Positions 35,403 to 48,500 of a DNA stretch of 64,000 nucleotides are shown here, one piece after another (position 1 is the first letter of the stretch; each line of letters opens with the position of its first letter). The DNA is from Lottia gigantea (Eukaryota; Mollusca; Gastropoda; Lottiidae). A program made the translations under genes and the position numbers. A model generated the notes under the pieces. That model was not told the DNA's origin. It did not search any database and was given only the letters and a program-made list of their open reading frames with translations. The stretch is from positions 1,126,298-1,190,297 of the forward strand of contig NW_008707617.1 of the NCBI RefSeq assembly GCF_000327385.1, in the 5' to 3' direction.

Positions 35403-36594
35403 CCGAATGGTTGTAGAACGATTAGCGCAACTTTCACGGTAGACCGTTTGATTGTTTAGTTGAAAACTGTGCACATTGTAGTTACGTTAAATGGGAGTTC
35501 TTGGGTTTCATATTTTGCCTCATATTTTATCTATGTTTGTTATATAGGGTATAAAAAGAGATTTTGTGAGCGTTTGTATCGGACGCACTTCGTTTTGCAA
35601 CCATGTGTGTTCTTACCTGGGTATATGTATAATTAGATAACCTTAAAATCTGGGTTAACATACGTTAGCCTGATATCAAATGCCATTTTGAAAAATGTTA
35701 CAAGTTACTCTTTTAATCTTGGACAGTTTATTCGTTTTATAATTTGTTTTTGACTATAATACGTGAACATTTTTTTATGTATAATAAAATCATGTTAGAA
35801 TCTTACTCTATGGATCTGGTATTCGCGTAGACTGAAAGATCTGCATCTATTCCAGCCTCTTATAGGCTAGCCCCCCTGTAGCTATGGTCCTGAGATTAAT
35901 TGTTCAAAGTTGAAAACACATTAATATGAGTGGCATATAAGTTTTCTGTAGGAAACACACAGAAAAGAACACAAGCCCCCTTACCAGCGGTTACATCAAC
36001 GTCGATACGCACCATGAAAACTCCACTCGGTAAGACAAAATACGTTTATCTCTTGTAGAATACAGCATAATGATAGACTTGATTACCTTGTTCAGCAACG
36101 GATCCTTGGAAAGTCATTGTCACAGGATTGATTTCTCTTCAAGTAGCCATTGTAGTAGCTATTATTGATATCGTTGATTTACCGAGACATATATAATTTT
36201 GTTAACTACTTGTATTCTCTATTGTTTATGATCCAAAAATCATTAAATTGGCCTTGCCTACCTAACGACGTAATAAGTTATTTCTAAACAAGGTAGCGAT
36301 CAAAAGTTTTAATATAACCTACATCCTCTGAAAGGACTGCAATATCCGGCGTATTAAGGTCAACTCTAAGATCTATATTGATTAATGTGAAAAATTATTG
36401 GAAAAATATTTAATGCTTCATTTACTGCCTCTCTATATTACTTCAGATAAAATCCCGCTCTAATCATCGTGATGTTCTAATATTATGGCCAATTTCATAG
36501 GCAAGAATTCTAAACTCCAACGTCCCAATCCTGCTGATTTTGATCTCTGTTAAGCTAAATTATGACATTGACGTTGAGCGTTCCACTGAATAAA
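35403..36594. other. Intergenic, no feature recognised
   Basis: No gene, RNA or clear repeat was seen in this part of the space between the two convergent receptors. Confidence 0.4.
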
Positions 36595-37060
36595 TGTTGT
36601 TTTTTCAGTCCAACGAATTAATATACGTAATTACTATAGTCATATTACTGCGACCAATTACTATGACCATAATATTGTGAAAAATTTCTATGATCGTATT
36701 ACAGTGACAAATAAACATGGCCATATTACAGTGACCTATTAACGTGGCCATATTCTTCTAAGTACTAACCGTGACCATATTCTGTGACCAATTACCATGA
36801 CCATATTGCTGTGACCAATTAACACGACCATATTACTGTGACCAATTACTATTACAATATTTCTGTGACCAATTACAATATTACTATGACCAATTATCAT
36901 GTTCATATAACTGTGATCATTACCACGACCACTATGACCAATTACCATAACCATATGACTGTGTCCTATTAATTACCATATTTCTATTACCATTTACCAT
37001 GACCATATTAAAGTGAAAAATTACCATGACCATATTACTGTAAATTTGAGACAAAGTAAT
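36595..37060. repeat. Degenerate minisatellite 'tgaccaattaccatgacca'
   Basis: Imperfect units of about 28-32 bp around 'attactgtgaccaattac' and 'catgaccat'. A detached piece with the same words occurs at about 37820-37890. The reverse-strand open frame at 36739-36954 is only the translated repeat. Confidence 0.85.
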
Positions 37061-37247
37061 CGTTACCGTGTATTCGATGACAAATTTGCTCCAGACTAAA
37101 TTAGAATCTGACCTATTTACCTACGACCAAATATTTTTTTACACAAACCTTGCTGTGTCCAATTTACCTATATTCCTCAGCATATGTGTTTTCATCAATT
37201 GATATTCCTCGTTCAAAACAAGCCAGACTAAATATGTCAACTTATGA

Positions 37248-37370
37248 CTTTAAAGGGGCAGATTCGCCATTTGTTTACCCAATTGTACTTAAATCATAAA
37301 TAATAGTGTTCAAAGCTCACTGTCGAAATTTCAAACCTTTCAAAAATTTTTCAATGACCGTTTTTATGTT
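37248..37370 (-). mobile_element. MITE-1 fragment
   Basis: Starts 'tttaaaggggcagattcgcc' and includes 'aataatagtgttcaaagctc' and 'actgtcgaaatttcaaacc', the first third of the reverse-oriented family. The rest is not recognisable. Confidence 0.65.
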
Positions 37371-38334
37371 TGTTGCCCTAACCAACCTTAGGTAAGCCTA
37401 AGAGACACACATTTTGCAAAGTTTCCTATTGACCTATCACTATGATATTAAATTTTACTGTCAACTTCAGCACAATAATCTGGGTTACTTCCCTTTACTG
37501 GCAAATAAATAAAATTATGAAAATCCCATCGCATTTCAGCTCCAGATTCGGGTCATTAAAATGGAAAACGGACTCCATGCAGTGTACAATGGGGGTAATA
37601 TTGTCAGAACAGCGACATCGGACTATTCAATTTGATTTCTAACATCTTGGTCGACTGAAACAATAAGGATTTTATTAAAGATCACTAAATTGTTTAGGTC
37701 GACCAAAAAGAATTTGTTGATGCCCTCGGAGAGCTGGTTAATCATTGATCGACTAACTTGACGAAAAATATTGGGTCATGAGATTTCAGACAGTTCTACA
37801 TTAATTAAATAAAACAATTTTCATTGACCATATTACGGTCATCATCACCACGACCATATTGCCATGACTATATTACTGTTACCAATTACCTGTGGTCACT
37901 CTAAAATTTGACATCTTATCCATTACCAAGTATTTGATGACAAAATTGCCCAGTAATTTATCATCTGTAAGAGTCATTATCTCTATGAGTTATGAGTTTT
38001 AATGAATAGTGTATCTTGACTTGTGGAGAAAAATGAAAACATATCAATTGCTCTAATAAGGGTGCATATGATATCAAGTTATAAAACAAAACTTAACGAT
38101 GGGTTTCCTTAATTCTTGGTGTCATATTAAGCAAACTATTTGACTTATTGGTGTTACTGATGAATTACCATGTATTTTTAATCATGTCATTATGTTCTTT
38201 AACCAATCATAAATGTCCAAGTATTTACAGTCTGAATAACCAAAAACAACTTTTTGACCTTTCTTGATCGGTCACTCATTGGAATTCTGCTGGTAATTCT
38301 CTTTAAAATTATTGAAAATGACAAGGTTTAAAAA

Positions 38335-38460
38335 GAAAAACTGAGGTATATTGAAAGAATTTTCCGATTTTCGTGCAGTTCGGATACTCCTAAAGACTAT
38401 TTACATGTTTAAAGCCCAAATTAACCTCTGGAAATGATGAACCATGGCCTTTTGCACTTC
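38335..38460 (-). mobile_element. Worn MITE-1 fragment
   Basis: Keeps 'gattttcgtgcagttcgga', 'aaagactatttacatg' and 'gcccaaattaacc' in family order, but many bases have changed. The ends are lost. Confidence 0.45.
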
Positions 38461-39094
38461 TACGTAAATAGACGAAATATCGTACCGTATCAGCAAGACG
38501 TACAACTTTCGGACACCACATAATATATTTTTAATAGATTAGATTGGACGTAATCGGTCGTGCTTGATTACAAGGATTCCAAGGCTCGAACAGAGAGCGG
38601 AGGCTTGATTATCATAACTCATGGGTTAGGTGACATCACCATAGAGTACATTGGTCGATTTTCTATACCTGACTGAAAAGCCTTTCACACACGAGAAACT
38701 ATGGAATTAAGTAATCGAAGTTTGACTTCATTCTAAAAATCGGCAACTTCTTGAAAAATAATTTATCTAAGTTAATCTTAAAAGGAATTTAATCCTCACG
38801 ATTGCACGTTATATTTTGAAGTAATTGAGACTTATACCGTAAATCAATAAAGATGCGAACATTAGATAACAAAACAATTTCAATATAATAAGGAGTAGAA
38901 TTTGCACTTTAAGTGCAATTATCTATGGATACCAGTACTCCAAAACCCACGTAAGATATATTACTTCTGGCAAAAAGATTTAAAAAAGCACTCAATTAAA
39001 TGTAAGTATGGTTATGCAGTGAAAGTATACCTTGAAGACAAAAAGAAAGTATTCAAGCAGATTTGAAAACAGACTCAAGAGGTATAACGCAAAA

Positions 39095-39300
39095 AACTTT
39101 AAAGGGATTGTAAAGAGTGCTTCACTAATCGCGAAGGCCTTTTTGTGATATAAGCATATTATATTGCGATTTGTGACTTCATCAAACACTTATCCCCAGC
39201 ACCAATCTTGATCCGTATGGCACTACAGAATGAAACTGAACACGATCTTTGAAAAAAATTCTTCAGATCATTAAAGGAACGTGTAACCTACAAGAAGGGA
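39095..39300. mobile_element. Worn MITE-2 copy
   Basis: Begins 'ctttaaagggattgtaaaga' and has 'cactaatcgcgaaggcc' with 'atattgcgatttgtgac', the family's central palindrome. The right end is doubtful. Confidence 0.5.
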
Positions 39301-41139
39301 AACAGCTAGGACAACGTGCTCCTTATATAAAAGCCTAATTAGATCGAAACACCAATAAACGATTTGAGCTGAAGATAGTCTAATGAATGCATATAGTTAT
39401 TGAAGATTTTAATCGTTCCCTATTGGTTTTATTGTCATATTTAGCCGTTGGAGAATTTTATTGCCGTTTTATTGGCATTTTATTGGCCTACAGCCGCATG
39501 GGATTGGTGACCTATTGCCAAGCTTAATTTCAAGGTATTATATTTATTCAAGGAACCTGTCTACTGTCTGGCAATAACTGTCTTTTATTGAATATATGAG
39601 GCATTTCGTACAATTTGTGATTAAGGTTTTAATACAAGCATTAAAAACCTATATATGGGTTTAAACATAGACTACAGTCAATATCGTCCATCATTTTGAC
39701 GAGCAAAAAGGGACATTTTCAGATTTTTAGAGGAATTATGTACATTAAAGTTATTCGAGATGACATTCCATGAATTTTAAAACAGAAATTCCAATATATT
39801 ATTCTGTACATTCATCACACCTGGAAAATAGCATACGGTTTTACGTTTCTGTATTTGATATAAATGCAGTAAAGGGACATTTACTAGGTGCCTTTTGTGA
39901 CTTCAGATGTTTGTCCGTCATCACACCAATCCAATCTGGTCTCGGAACTCATCCAGTCACATAAGCATACTATTATATTTCAAACAAATCAGATGAACAT
40001 TCTTAGCCTCTATTGTGTTAAAATCTGATTTAAAGCAAGGAAATATGGAATGGAAGGCAATATAAGACCAGTAAATAATGTGGGCGTATAACAATGTTGC
40101 GATTAATCAAAGGAGTGAAAATTCAGAGTTGGAATTCCAGATCTCACTACATTATCCACCATGGTCGATGTGATATATTTAAAGGGCTCATTCAATGCAC
40201 AATGCTCATTGGAATTTAGATTTAAATTTGATATTAAATGAATTTTAAGTGTCGTCCTCGTACTTGCCAGCAACGCCATGCAGTGTGCAGCGAAAAGCAT
40301 TTTTAAAGCAGCCCCTTCTTTTTCAGTTTTCTGCATTTTTTGCGGGGGTTTCTTTTCAAATTCGAAGAGGGTCGTTTTCACTGTAGGAAACAGATTTAAA
40401 TCAAAGTTCTATTTCATCTGAAAGACAGAAAATTATGACTATCCGCTATGAAGAAAGGCCGCAATTCAAATGAATGGATTAAAAAAACACAGACGAATAT
40501 TTTATAAGATTTACAATATGTATAAAGAAAACATTTAAAAACACAAAGGCAACGACGAAATTCTATTGAATAATCCTTCTAGAGTACTTGTATGTTCTCG
40601 TCTTTTGTTGGTGTTTTTCCAGACATGACTTCTGATATTTCTATCACTGGAAACGACTTGACAATTAATGATAAATATTGGTATACTCGCTAAAAGAAAC
40701 GTCTATGTTTAAAAGTTAAAGAAATATAATAAATGTTCAGCAAAGATTTGTGATAAATTTTGATATACCAACGTATTTTGACTTCAAATGCAGATCTGTA
40801 GTGTTCCGTGTTTCTACGAATTACTCTACCCATTCAAAGATCTTATTAAATTCTTCTTCAAATCATGTTTATTCCATCTCCACGGCTAAATTGTTTCTCA
40901 TAAGTGTTGCCCACCAATCAAAACTGTTGTTACACGTGGACTAGCATATAGTGTTTAACAATAAACATTTTAGAATTCTACAGTCGTGATCCGCCATGTA
41001 AAGTCAACAAAGCTTTCTTTCAACAAGGCATTTCATCGGTTTAAAATTATGTCCGAAATATCGTGGAGTAGAAAAGGTTCTACAAAGATCCTCACAGATC
41101 TGCATTTTAAGCACTTCAATGAAACAGGAAACATGTACG
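39301..41139. other. Intergenic, no feature recognised
   Basis: No gene or repeat could be supported. Open frames at 39770-39964, 40103-40381 and 40750-40944 are short and without domains. Confidence 0.4.
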
Positions 41140-41960
41140 ACAATTTATAAAGATCTTGAAAGATAGCTTGCCAGGCACGGTAACATACGCTCACTGCCAG
41201 CTGTCAGAATGAAAACGAAATCTTTAGTGGCTTAAATATAAATTTTCAAGTAATCTTAAAATCATCCATAAGTCAAAACCTGAACAGTTCATCAACTTAT
41301 CATGAAATTCAAACATGGACATTCTCTCATCGCTGTACACACAAGGGCAATAACTCGGAAACTGTTGATTCGATTATTACCAATTTCTAACTTGACCGAG
41401 ATATCATCATGCATATCTAGTTTCACCAAGATTGGATAAAAACTGTAGTCTCTATCGCGCCAGCAAGCCGAATTTGACAAGTTTTTACTAAGTCAAGGGC
41501 AATAACTCCGAAACCCTTCATTTGATTGTTACCAATTCCGCACTTGACCAACATCTCATCAATAATTTATATAGATGCATACCAAGTTTCATCAAGATCA
41601 GATAAAAACTGAAGTCTCTATCGTGCCTACAAGGCAAATTTGACGAGTTTTTACTAAGTCAAGGGCAATAACTCTAAAACCATTCATCCGATTATTACCA
41701 ATTTCGAACTTGACCGAGATCTCATCAATATATACATGCATACCAAGTTTCATCAAGATCAGATGAAAACTGTAGTCTCTATTGTGCCTACAAGGCAAAT
41801 TTGACGCGTTTTTACTAAGTCAAGGGCAATAACTCTGACACCGTTCATCCGATTATTACCAATTTCAAACCTGACCGAGATCTCATCAATATATACACGA
41901 ATACCAAGTTTCATCAAGATCGGATAAAAACTGTAGCCTCTATCGCGCCTACAGGAAATG
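41140..41960. repeat. Four tandem copies of a mollusc-type repeat module
   Basis: After a leader 'gatagcttgccaggca' (shared with 14225-14600), a module of roughly 155-180 bp repeats four times: 'caagggcaataactc', 'ttaccaatttc', 'cttgaccgagatctcatca', 'caagtttcatcaagatc', 'aaaactgtagtctctat'. The later modules are more alike than the first. Reverse-strand open frames here are the translated repeat. Confidence 0.85.
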
Positions 41961-42312
41961 TGATTTCCATGTGGGCGTATAAAAAGACAAAGAGTTTTGT
42001 GAAAAAGAGTCACATATATTGCAAGGCGATGTGTTTATAAGAGTTCAAATTTCAGCCAGTGCATTATTTTAGTTCTACCAAAAAATAATGATAAATATAT
42101 CACCAAGGAATAGTGTAAATTGATGTAAGATATAATGTTTAAAAATACACACAGTTAATATATGGTCAAAGCTGTACGAATGCTTCTTTTAGAGAGTACT
42201 CGAGATTCCAGTAGATTCCACAATTTTGTTCCACTATCCCTCACTCTATCAATAATGGCGCCTTAAAGACTTTACGCTTGGAAAAGATTAGTATCCACCA
42301 TAGATCCATAGT

Positions 42313-42537
42313 TTACAAGTCGGCAGTCTGTGTTACACCATATGATCTCTGAGAAGCAGGAATGGTAGAATTCATCATTAACATGGTATTAGAGTTCTGA
42401 TCGCCGCACCTCGAACACAGTTTAATCAATGGAATTGGTAAATGTTTACAAATAGATCTCCTGATATTCTTAGACATTATAATATAGATAACAGGATTTA
42501 AACTGGATTGAACATACGGTAATAAATTAAATACCAC
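42313..42537 (-). CDS. Receptor 2 exon 6: TM7 and C-tail
   Basis: 74 residues plus stop. Identical to receptor 1 through 'RCGDQN', then a shorter and different tail ending 'SYGVTQTADL'. Acceptor 'tatatttcag' on the reverse strand. The 31 intronic bases before it are shared with receptor 1. Confidence 0.93.
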   Translation of the reverse strand: MVFNLLPYVQSSLNPVIYIIMSKNIRRSICKHLPIPLIKLCSRCGDQNSNTMLMMNSTIPASQRSYGVTQTADL

Positions 42538-45500
42538 CTGAAATATACAGAAATACAATATACAAAATATCATCCGATTTCAACATTAAATACAAAACAT
42601 CCTTTATAGTCATACACATATACATAATATTGTCAGGTATACATAGATGTCTATGTCTTGTTATACAAAATATTGTCTGGTGTGCATACAAATATACAAA
42701 ATATCTGCTTAAAAAAAAACACATATAAAAATATATATAACATACAATGTCTTTCGTATAGTGAGTTTAAGTATAGGTCAGCAGTATTCTTGTTAACCCT
42801 TTTAATGCCCGTGATTAGTTTTTAGCTTCTGTTCAATTCAAGCACTTTGTTAGTAAGTTTGAATTATCTGTGACCGAGTACAGACGCGTATAGTCACCTT
42901 AGCTTACCCTATAATTATACAATTAACAGAACGACATTCGAATGACGTATATGAATATAAGTAGATTTTAGAATTGAAATCAAATAAAAGTGACAAAGGG
43001 GGTAATCTTAATAAATGTGGAATGAATTTATTTATTTGTCTAATAATTCAGTCTGTTGTTGGCAAATAATTTTATTAAAAGCCGGCCACAGACAGTTATT
43101 CCACATATTCTTAATATAAAATGTCAGTCTTCCTGTTGTAGATTTATTGGCAGTCCCATCATTTCAGTGTCCAAGCCAATTGGATTACTATTATTGGTGT
43201 TTGAATGTAACAAATTCAATATCTTTAAACTATCTTAGAAATTCTTCATATAGCGGCCTGTTTGGAAATGGGCCAAAAGCAAATTTGATCAAACATACAA
43301 CGTTGATAACAGAACAGTAAAAAGAAAACATTTGATAACTTTGTGAGAAAAACATCATACGGGCAACATAGTATAGGTCAACAAACGATAAAACAGAGAT
43401 AGATATAAGTTGATGATAAAACACAGATAGATAGAAGTTGTTGATAAAGTATATATATATAGTACAGATAGATAGAAGTTGATGATAAAACACAGATAGA
43501 TAGAAGATGATGATAAAACACAGACAGATATAAGTTGATGATAAAACACAGACAGATATAAGTTGATGATAAAACACAGATAGATAGAAGTTGTTGATAT
43601 AGTATATATATATAGTACAGATAGATAGAAGATGATGATAAAACACAGATATATAGAAGTTGATGATTAAACACAGACAGATATAAGTTGATGATAGAAC
43701 ACAGAAAAATAGAAGTTGATGATATAGTACAGATAGATAGATGATGATGATAAAACACAGATAGATAGAAGATGATGATAAAACACAGATAAATAGAAGA
43801 TGATGATAAAACACAGATAGATAGAAGTTGTTGATATAGTACAGATAGATAGAAGTTGTTGATAAAACACAGATAGATAGAAGATGATGATAAAACACAG
43901 ATAGATAGAAGTTGATGATAAAACACAGATAGATAGAAGTTGATGATAAAACACAGATAGATAGAAGATGATGACAAAGCACAGATAGATAGAAGTTGAT
44001 GATAAAACACAGATAGATAGAAGTTGATGATATAATACAGATAGATAGATGTTGTTGATATAGTACAGATAGATAGAAGATGATGATAAAACACAGACAG
44101 ATATAACTTGATGATAAAACACAGATAGATAAAAGTTGTTGATATAGTACAGATAAATAGAAGATGATGATAAAACACAGATAGATAGAAGTTGATGATA
44201 AAACACAGATAGATAGAAGTTGATGATAAAACACAGATAGATAGAAGATGATGATAAAACACAGATAGATAGAAGTTGATGATAAAACACAGATAGATAG
44301 AAGTTGATGATAAAACACAGATAGATAGAATATGATGATAAAACACAGATAGATAGAAGTTGATGATAGAAGTTGATAATAAAATACAGATAGATAGAAG
44401 TTGTTGATATAGTACAGATAGATAGAGGTTGTTGATATAATACAGATAGATAGAAGTTGATGATAAAACACAGATAGATAGAAGTTGATGATAAAACACA
44501 GACAGATAGAAGATGGTGATAGAACAGAAATAGATTGGTGATATAATACAGATAGATAGAACGCCTATGATGTTAGTTACCAAGAAATGGTCGATAAATT
44601 CTAACGCTCTATAAGGCTGTGTTACATGTTCCCCACATGCTGAAGAAGTTCAAAATATGAAATAATAAAAAAAACAACAACAAAAAACTGCAGTCATAAT
44701 TCTTTGAAGTAAGATGAGATCGGCATTACCTTTATTCTTGGATTAAAGCATTAATTTCTGCCATATTGTTAAGAAATCAATCAAGATTGAAATCTAATTC
44801 ACGCTTGTCGTAATGCCTCATTTGATCCTTTTACACTTGTAAAATTTCGAGATATACGGTGATGGTTATATGAAAGATTATCAGATAATGTCGTAACATA
44901 TCAATCACCATATAAAGGAACAATTGACATTTTATTCAATATACCCCATCATTTTTAATATACATCATGTTGAGTGTTCTATATAACCTGAATCACTATT
45001 ATGATTATCTAACATTAATCTGCTGATTGGACAATTTTTTTTACAACCACCCATGATGCCACCGATATATTTTTATTAATTCGAGATTTTATCAACTCGA
45101 AATGAAGAAAGATGAAATAGCTGGTTTTATTTTGTCCACTACATAATATATACCTTTCAGTACATGACAGTACTTGCTCTGTTAGCCGTGCAATTATAAC
45201 ATATTTTTCAAAAGCAATTTTCCGTGCTTTCTGTACCTAATGGTATGTTACTACTTGTTCGACTGGAAAACACAATTGTCTTAAACGAATACTTATATAT
45301 ATGAAAAAAAAATAATGAAGTGCTAAAATATACGTAAATTCGTGCTTTCTTTACCTAATGGTATGTCAATGCATGGATAAGCGCTTATCAAAACCAGACA
45401 TTTTAACGAACAAACAAAGTGAACACGAAATTTTGTGAAACTTCCTTTCTTTTTTAAAGAACAGCACAAGATATAAAAGAGACTTGACAAGGACTTCTAC

Positions 45501-48500
45501 TAGGAAGGCCAAGTGTTCAACGCTACGAATATCCGTTCATATGTACCTGTTGCAGCGTATAGTGTCATGTATTTTATACAGACAAAACCTACATGGCAAC
45601 AAACTTTTGGCCTTCATAACAAAATTAAATAGCAAGGTGACATGGTTGCTGTCAATTGCTGTCAACCTTAAGGTTTCATGTATGTGATCGTTTCCTTCGT
45701 ATGTCAAACACACAGCAAAATGATGAATCCACGGGTCAACGCAGGCTGAACTAACCTGAACTATTCATTTTTTTCTAACAGAAAAAAAGGTTTATATAAC
45801 GGTTTATGTCAGATAAAATATATTTATAATATAATTGAAAACCCTTTCCCAAAGAAATACCATAAAATCATTCGGCCGTCTATAATCCTAAAAGTAGTGA
45901 AGCTCTTATTCCTTTGAAAAAATTGGCTTTAAAATTTGAAAAGATTTTCTTTTTTCAAAGAGACTCATGAATTATTAGAAAATGTTAGGTAGTGAAACTA
46001 AAAACTGAAAAATGTAGAAAGTGAATTTTTACTTACGATCGCCATAAACACCATTGAATTAAAACTTAGAACTCTCTTTTTCTTCATCACATGTATAATT
46101 AATTTAGGCCCCCAACTGATCAGGAATACAGTAATTATAACCACCAACATTTTTATAACCTAAAATAATTATACAATAACATGTATAATTAATATAGGTC
46201 CCAACTGATCAGGAATACAGTAATTATAACCACCAACATTTTTTATAACCTGAAATATTTATATAATAACATGTATAATTAATATAGGTCCCAAACTGAT
46301 CAGCAAAACAGTATTTATAACTACCAAGATTTTTATAACCTGAAATATTTATATAATAACATGTATAATTAATAAAGGTCCCAAACTGATCAGGAATACA
46401 GTGATTATAACCACCAACATTTTGATAACCTGAAATATTATATATATAACATGTATAATTAATTCAGGTCTCCAAACTGATCAGGAATACAGTAATTATA
46501 ACCACCAACATTTTTATAATCTGAAATATTCATATTATAACATGTATATAATTAATTTATATCCCCAACTGATCAGGAATACAGTAATTATAACCACCAA
46601 CATTTTTATAACCTGAAATATTTATATAATAACATGTATAATTAATATAGGTCCCAACTGATCAGGAATACAGTAATTATAACCACCAACATTTTTATAA
46701 CCTGAAATATTTATATAATAACATGTATAATTAATATAGGTCCCAAACTGATCAGCAAAACAGTATTTATAACTACCAAGATTTTTATAACCTGAAATAT
46801 TTATATAATAACATGTATAATTAATAAAGGTCCCAAACTGATCAGGAATACAGTGATTATAACCACCAACATTTTGATAACCTGAAATATTATATATATA
46901 ACATGTATAATTAATTCAGGTCTCCAAACTGATCAGGAATACAGTAATTATAACCACCAACATTTTTATAATCTGAAATATTCATATTATAACATGTATA
47001 TAATTAATTTATATCCCCAACTGATCAGGAATACAGTAATTATAACCACCAACATTTTTATAACCTGAAATATTTATATAATAACATGTATAATTAATAT
47101 AGGTCCCAAACTGATCAGGAATACAGTAATTATAACTACCAACATTTTTATAACCTGAAATAATTATATAACATGTATAATTAATATAGGTCCCAACTGA
47201 TCAGGAACACAGTTTTTATAACCACCAACATTTTTATAACCTGAAATAATTATATAATAACATGTATAATTAATATAGGTCCCAACTGAATAGGAATACA
47301 GTAATTATAACTACCAACATTTTTATAACCTGAAATAATTATATAATAACATGTATAATTAATATAGGTCTCCAACTGATCAGGAATACAGTTTTTATAA
47401 CCACCAACATTTTTATAACCTGAAATAATTATATAATAACATGTATAATTAATATAGGTCCCAACTGAATAGGAATACAGTAATTATAACTACCAACATT
47501 TTTATAACCTGAAATAATTATATAATAACATGTATAATTAATATAGGTCTCCAACTGATCAGGAATACAGTAATTATAACCACCAACATTTTTATAACCT
47601 GACAGGAATACAGTAATCATAAAAATCAGAAAAATTGAAAAGTTTTTAGTACGAGTTATTGTCCTTGAAAACGCATTCAAATTTTAGCTTGTCATGGTAC
47701 ATGTTTCTGAAATCACATGGATCACGGGCATGGCATTGAAAATAGGAATGGTGTAAATAGAAGTTATACCCAATACAATACAATGCTACAAATCCCTTTA
47801 CTTTTTGACAAGGGTCTTGGTTTTATAATTCAGATGTCTTTCCCAATTACATCAATCATGACTGAATTAGGTTAATTCAAAACCGCCTGTGGATATTATC
47901 ATTTCGAATCGGTGATCTAATTTGATACAATTTGATAATTGTTTTATGTAATATTTTCCGTTTCAATTTATCTGTCAGTACTAGTAAAATCATGTGTGGA
48001 GAAAGGCTTAACCCGGATAATGTGAGGTGACTATACGAATACTAAGCCTGCGTTTTTCTCAATAATAAGACATGAAGAGGATTAGATCAATTATCATATT
48101 ATTATATTATACTGGAGTAGTAAATCATCTTCAATTAGTCAAGGAAAAGTCAGTGGTCTAAATTCTGTTTACGGATGGACAGAGTGTTGTATGTTTCCAG
48201 GCCTGTAACTACAAAGGGGCAATGCGAAAATCACTGTTGACGAGGGGAAATCAGAATGGTGAAATTGCCACAGATTCATACACAGACCAGGGATTCCGTA
48301 CGCACGAATAAATAGTTCATGTGTAAAAGGCCCTCAATGATAAGCTTAAATTGACCACCGAGTTGGCTATAAACTCTGATCTAGCGAAGATATTTCAGAA
48401 TGTGTTCATCAAGATGACTGTCAAATACACTGACCAGTGGACAATTTTGTTTACATACATAATAGTATTCTGAATGTCCAGTCTTGACCATGAGGTCATA

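Noticed and set aside
41292-42013. Reverse ORFs with 'EISVKFEIGNNRMNGFRVIA'
   Set aside because: Translation of the dispersed mollusc-type repeat, repeated once per module.
43230-44583. 413- and 401-codon reverse open frames
   Set aside because: They are the translated 28-bp satellite, open in three frames with strict 28-residue periodicity. No start context or domain.
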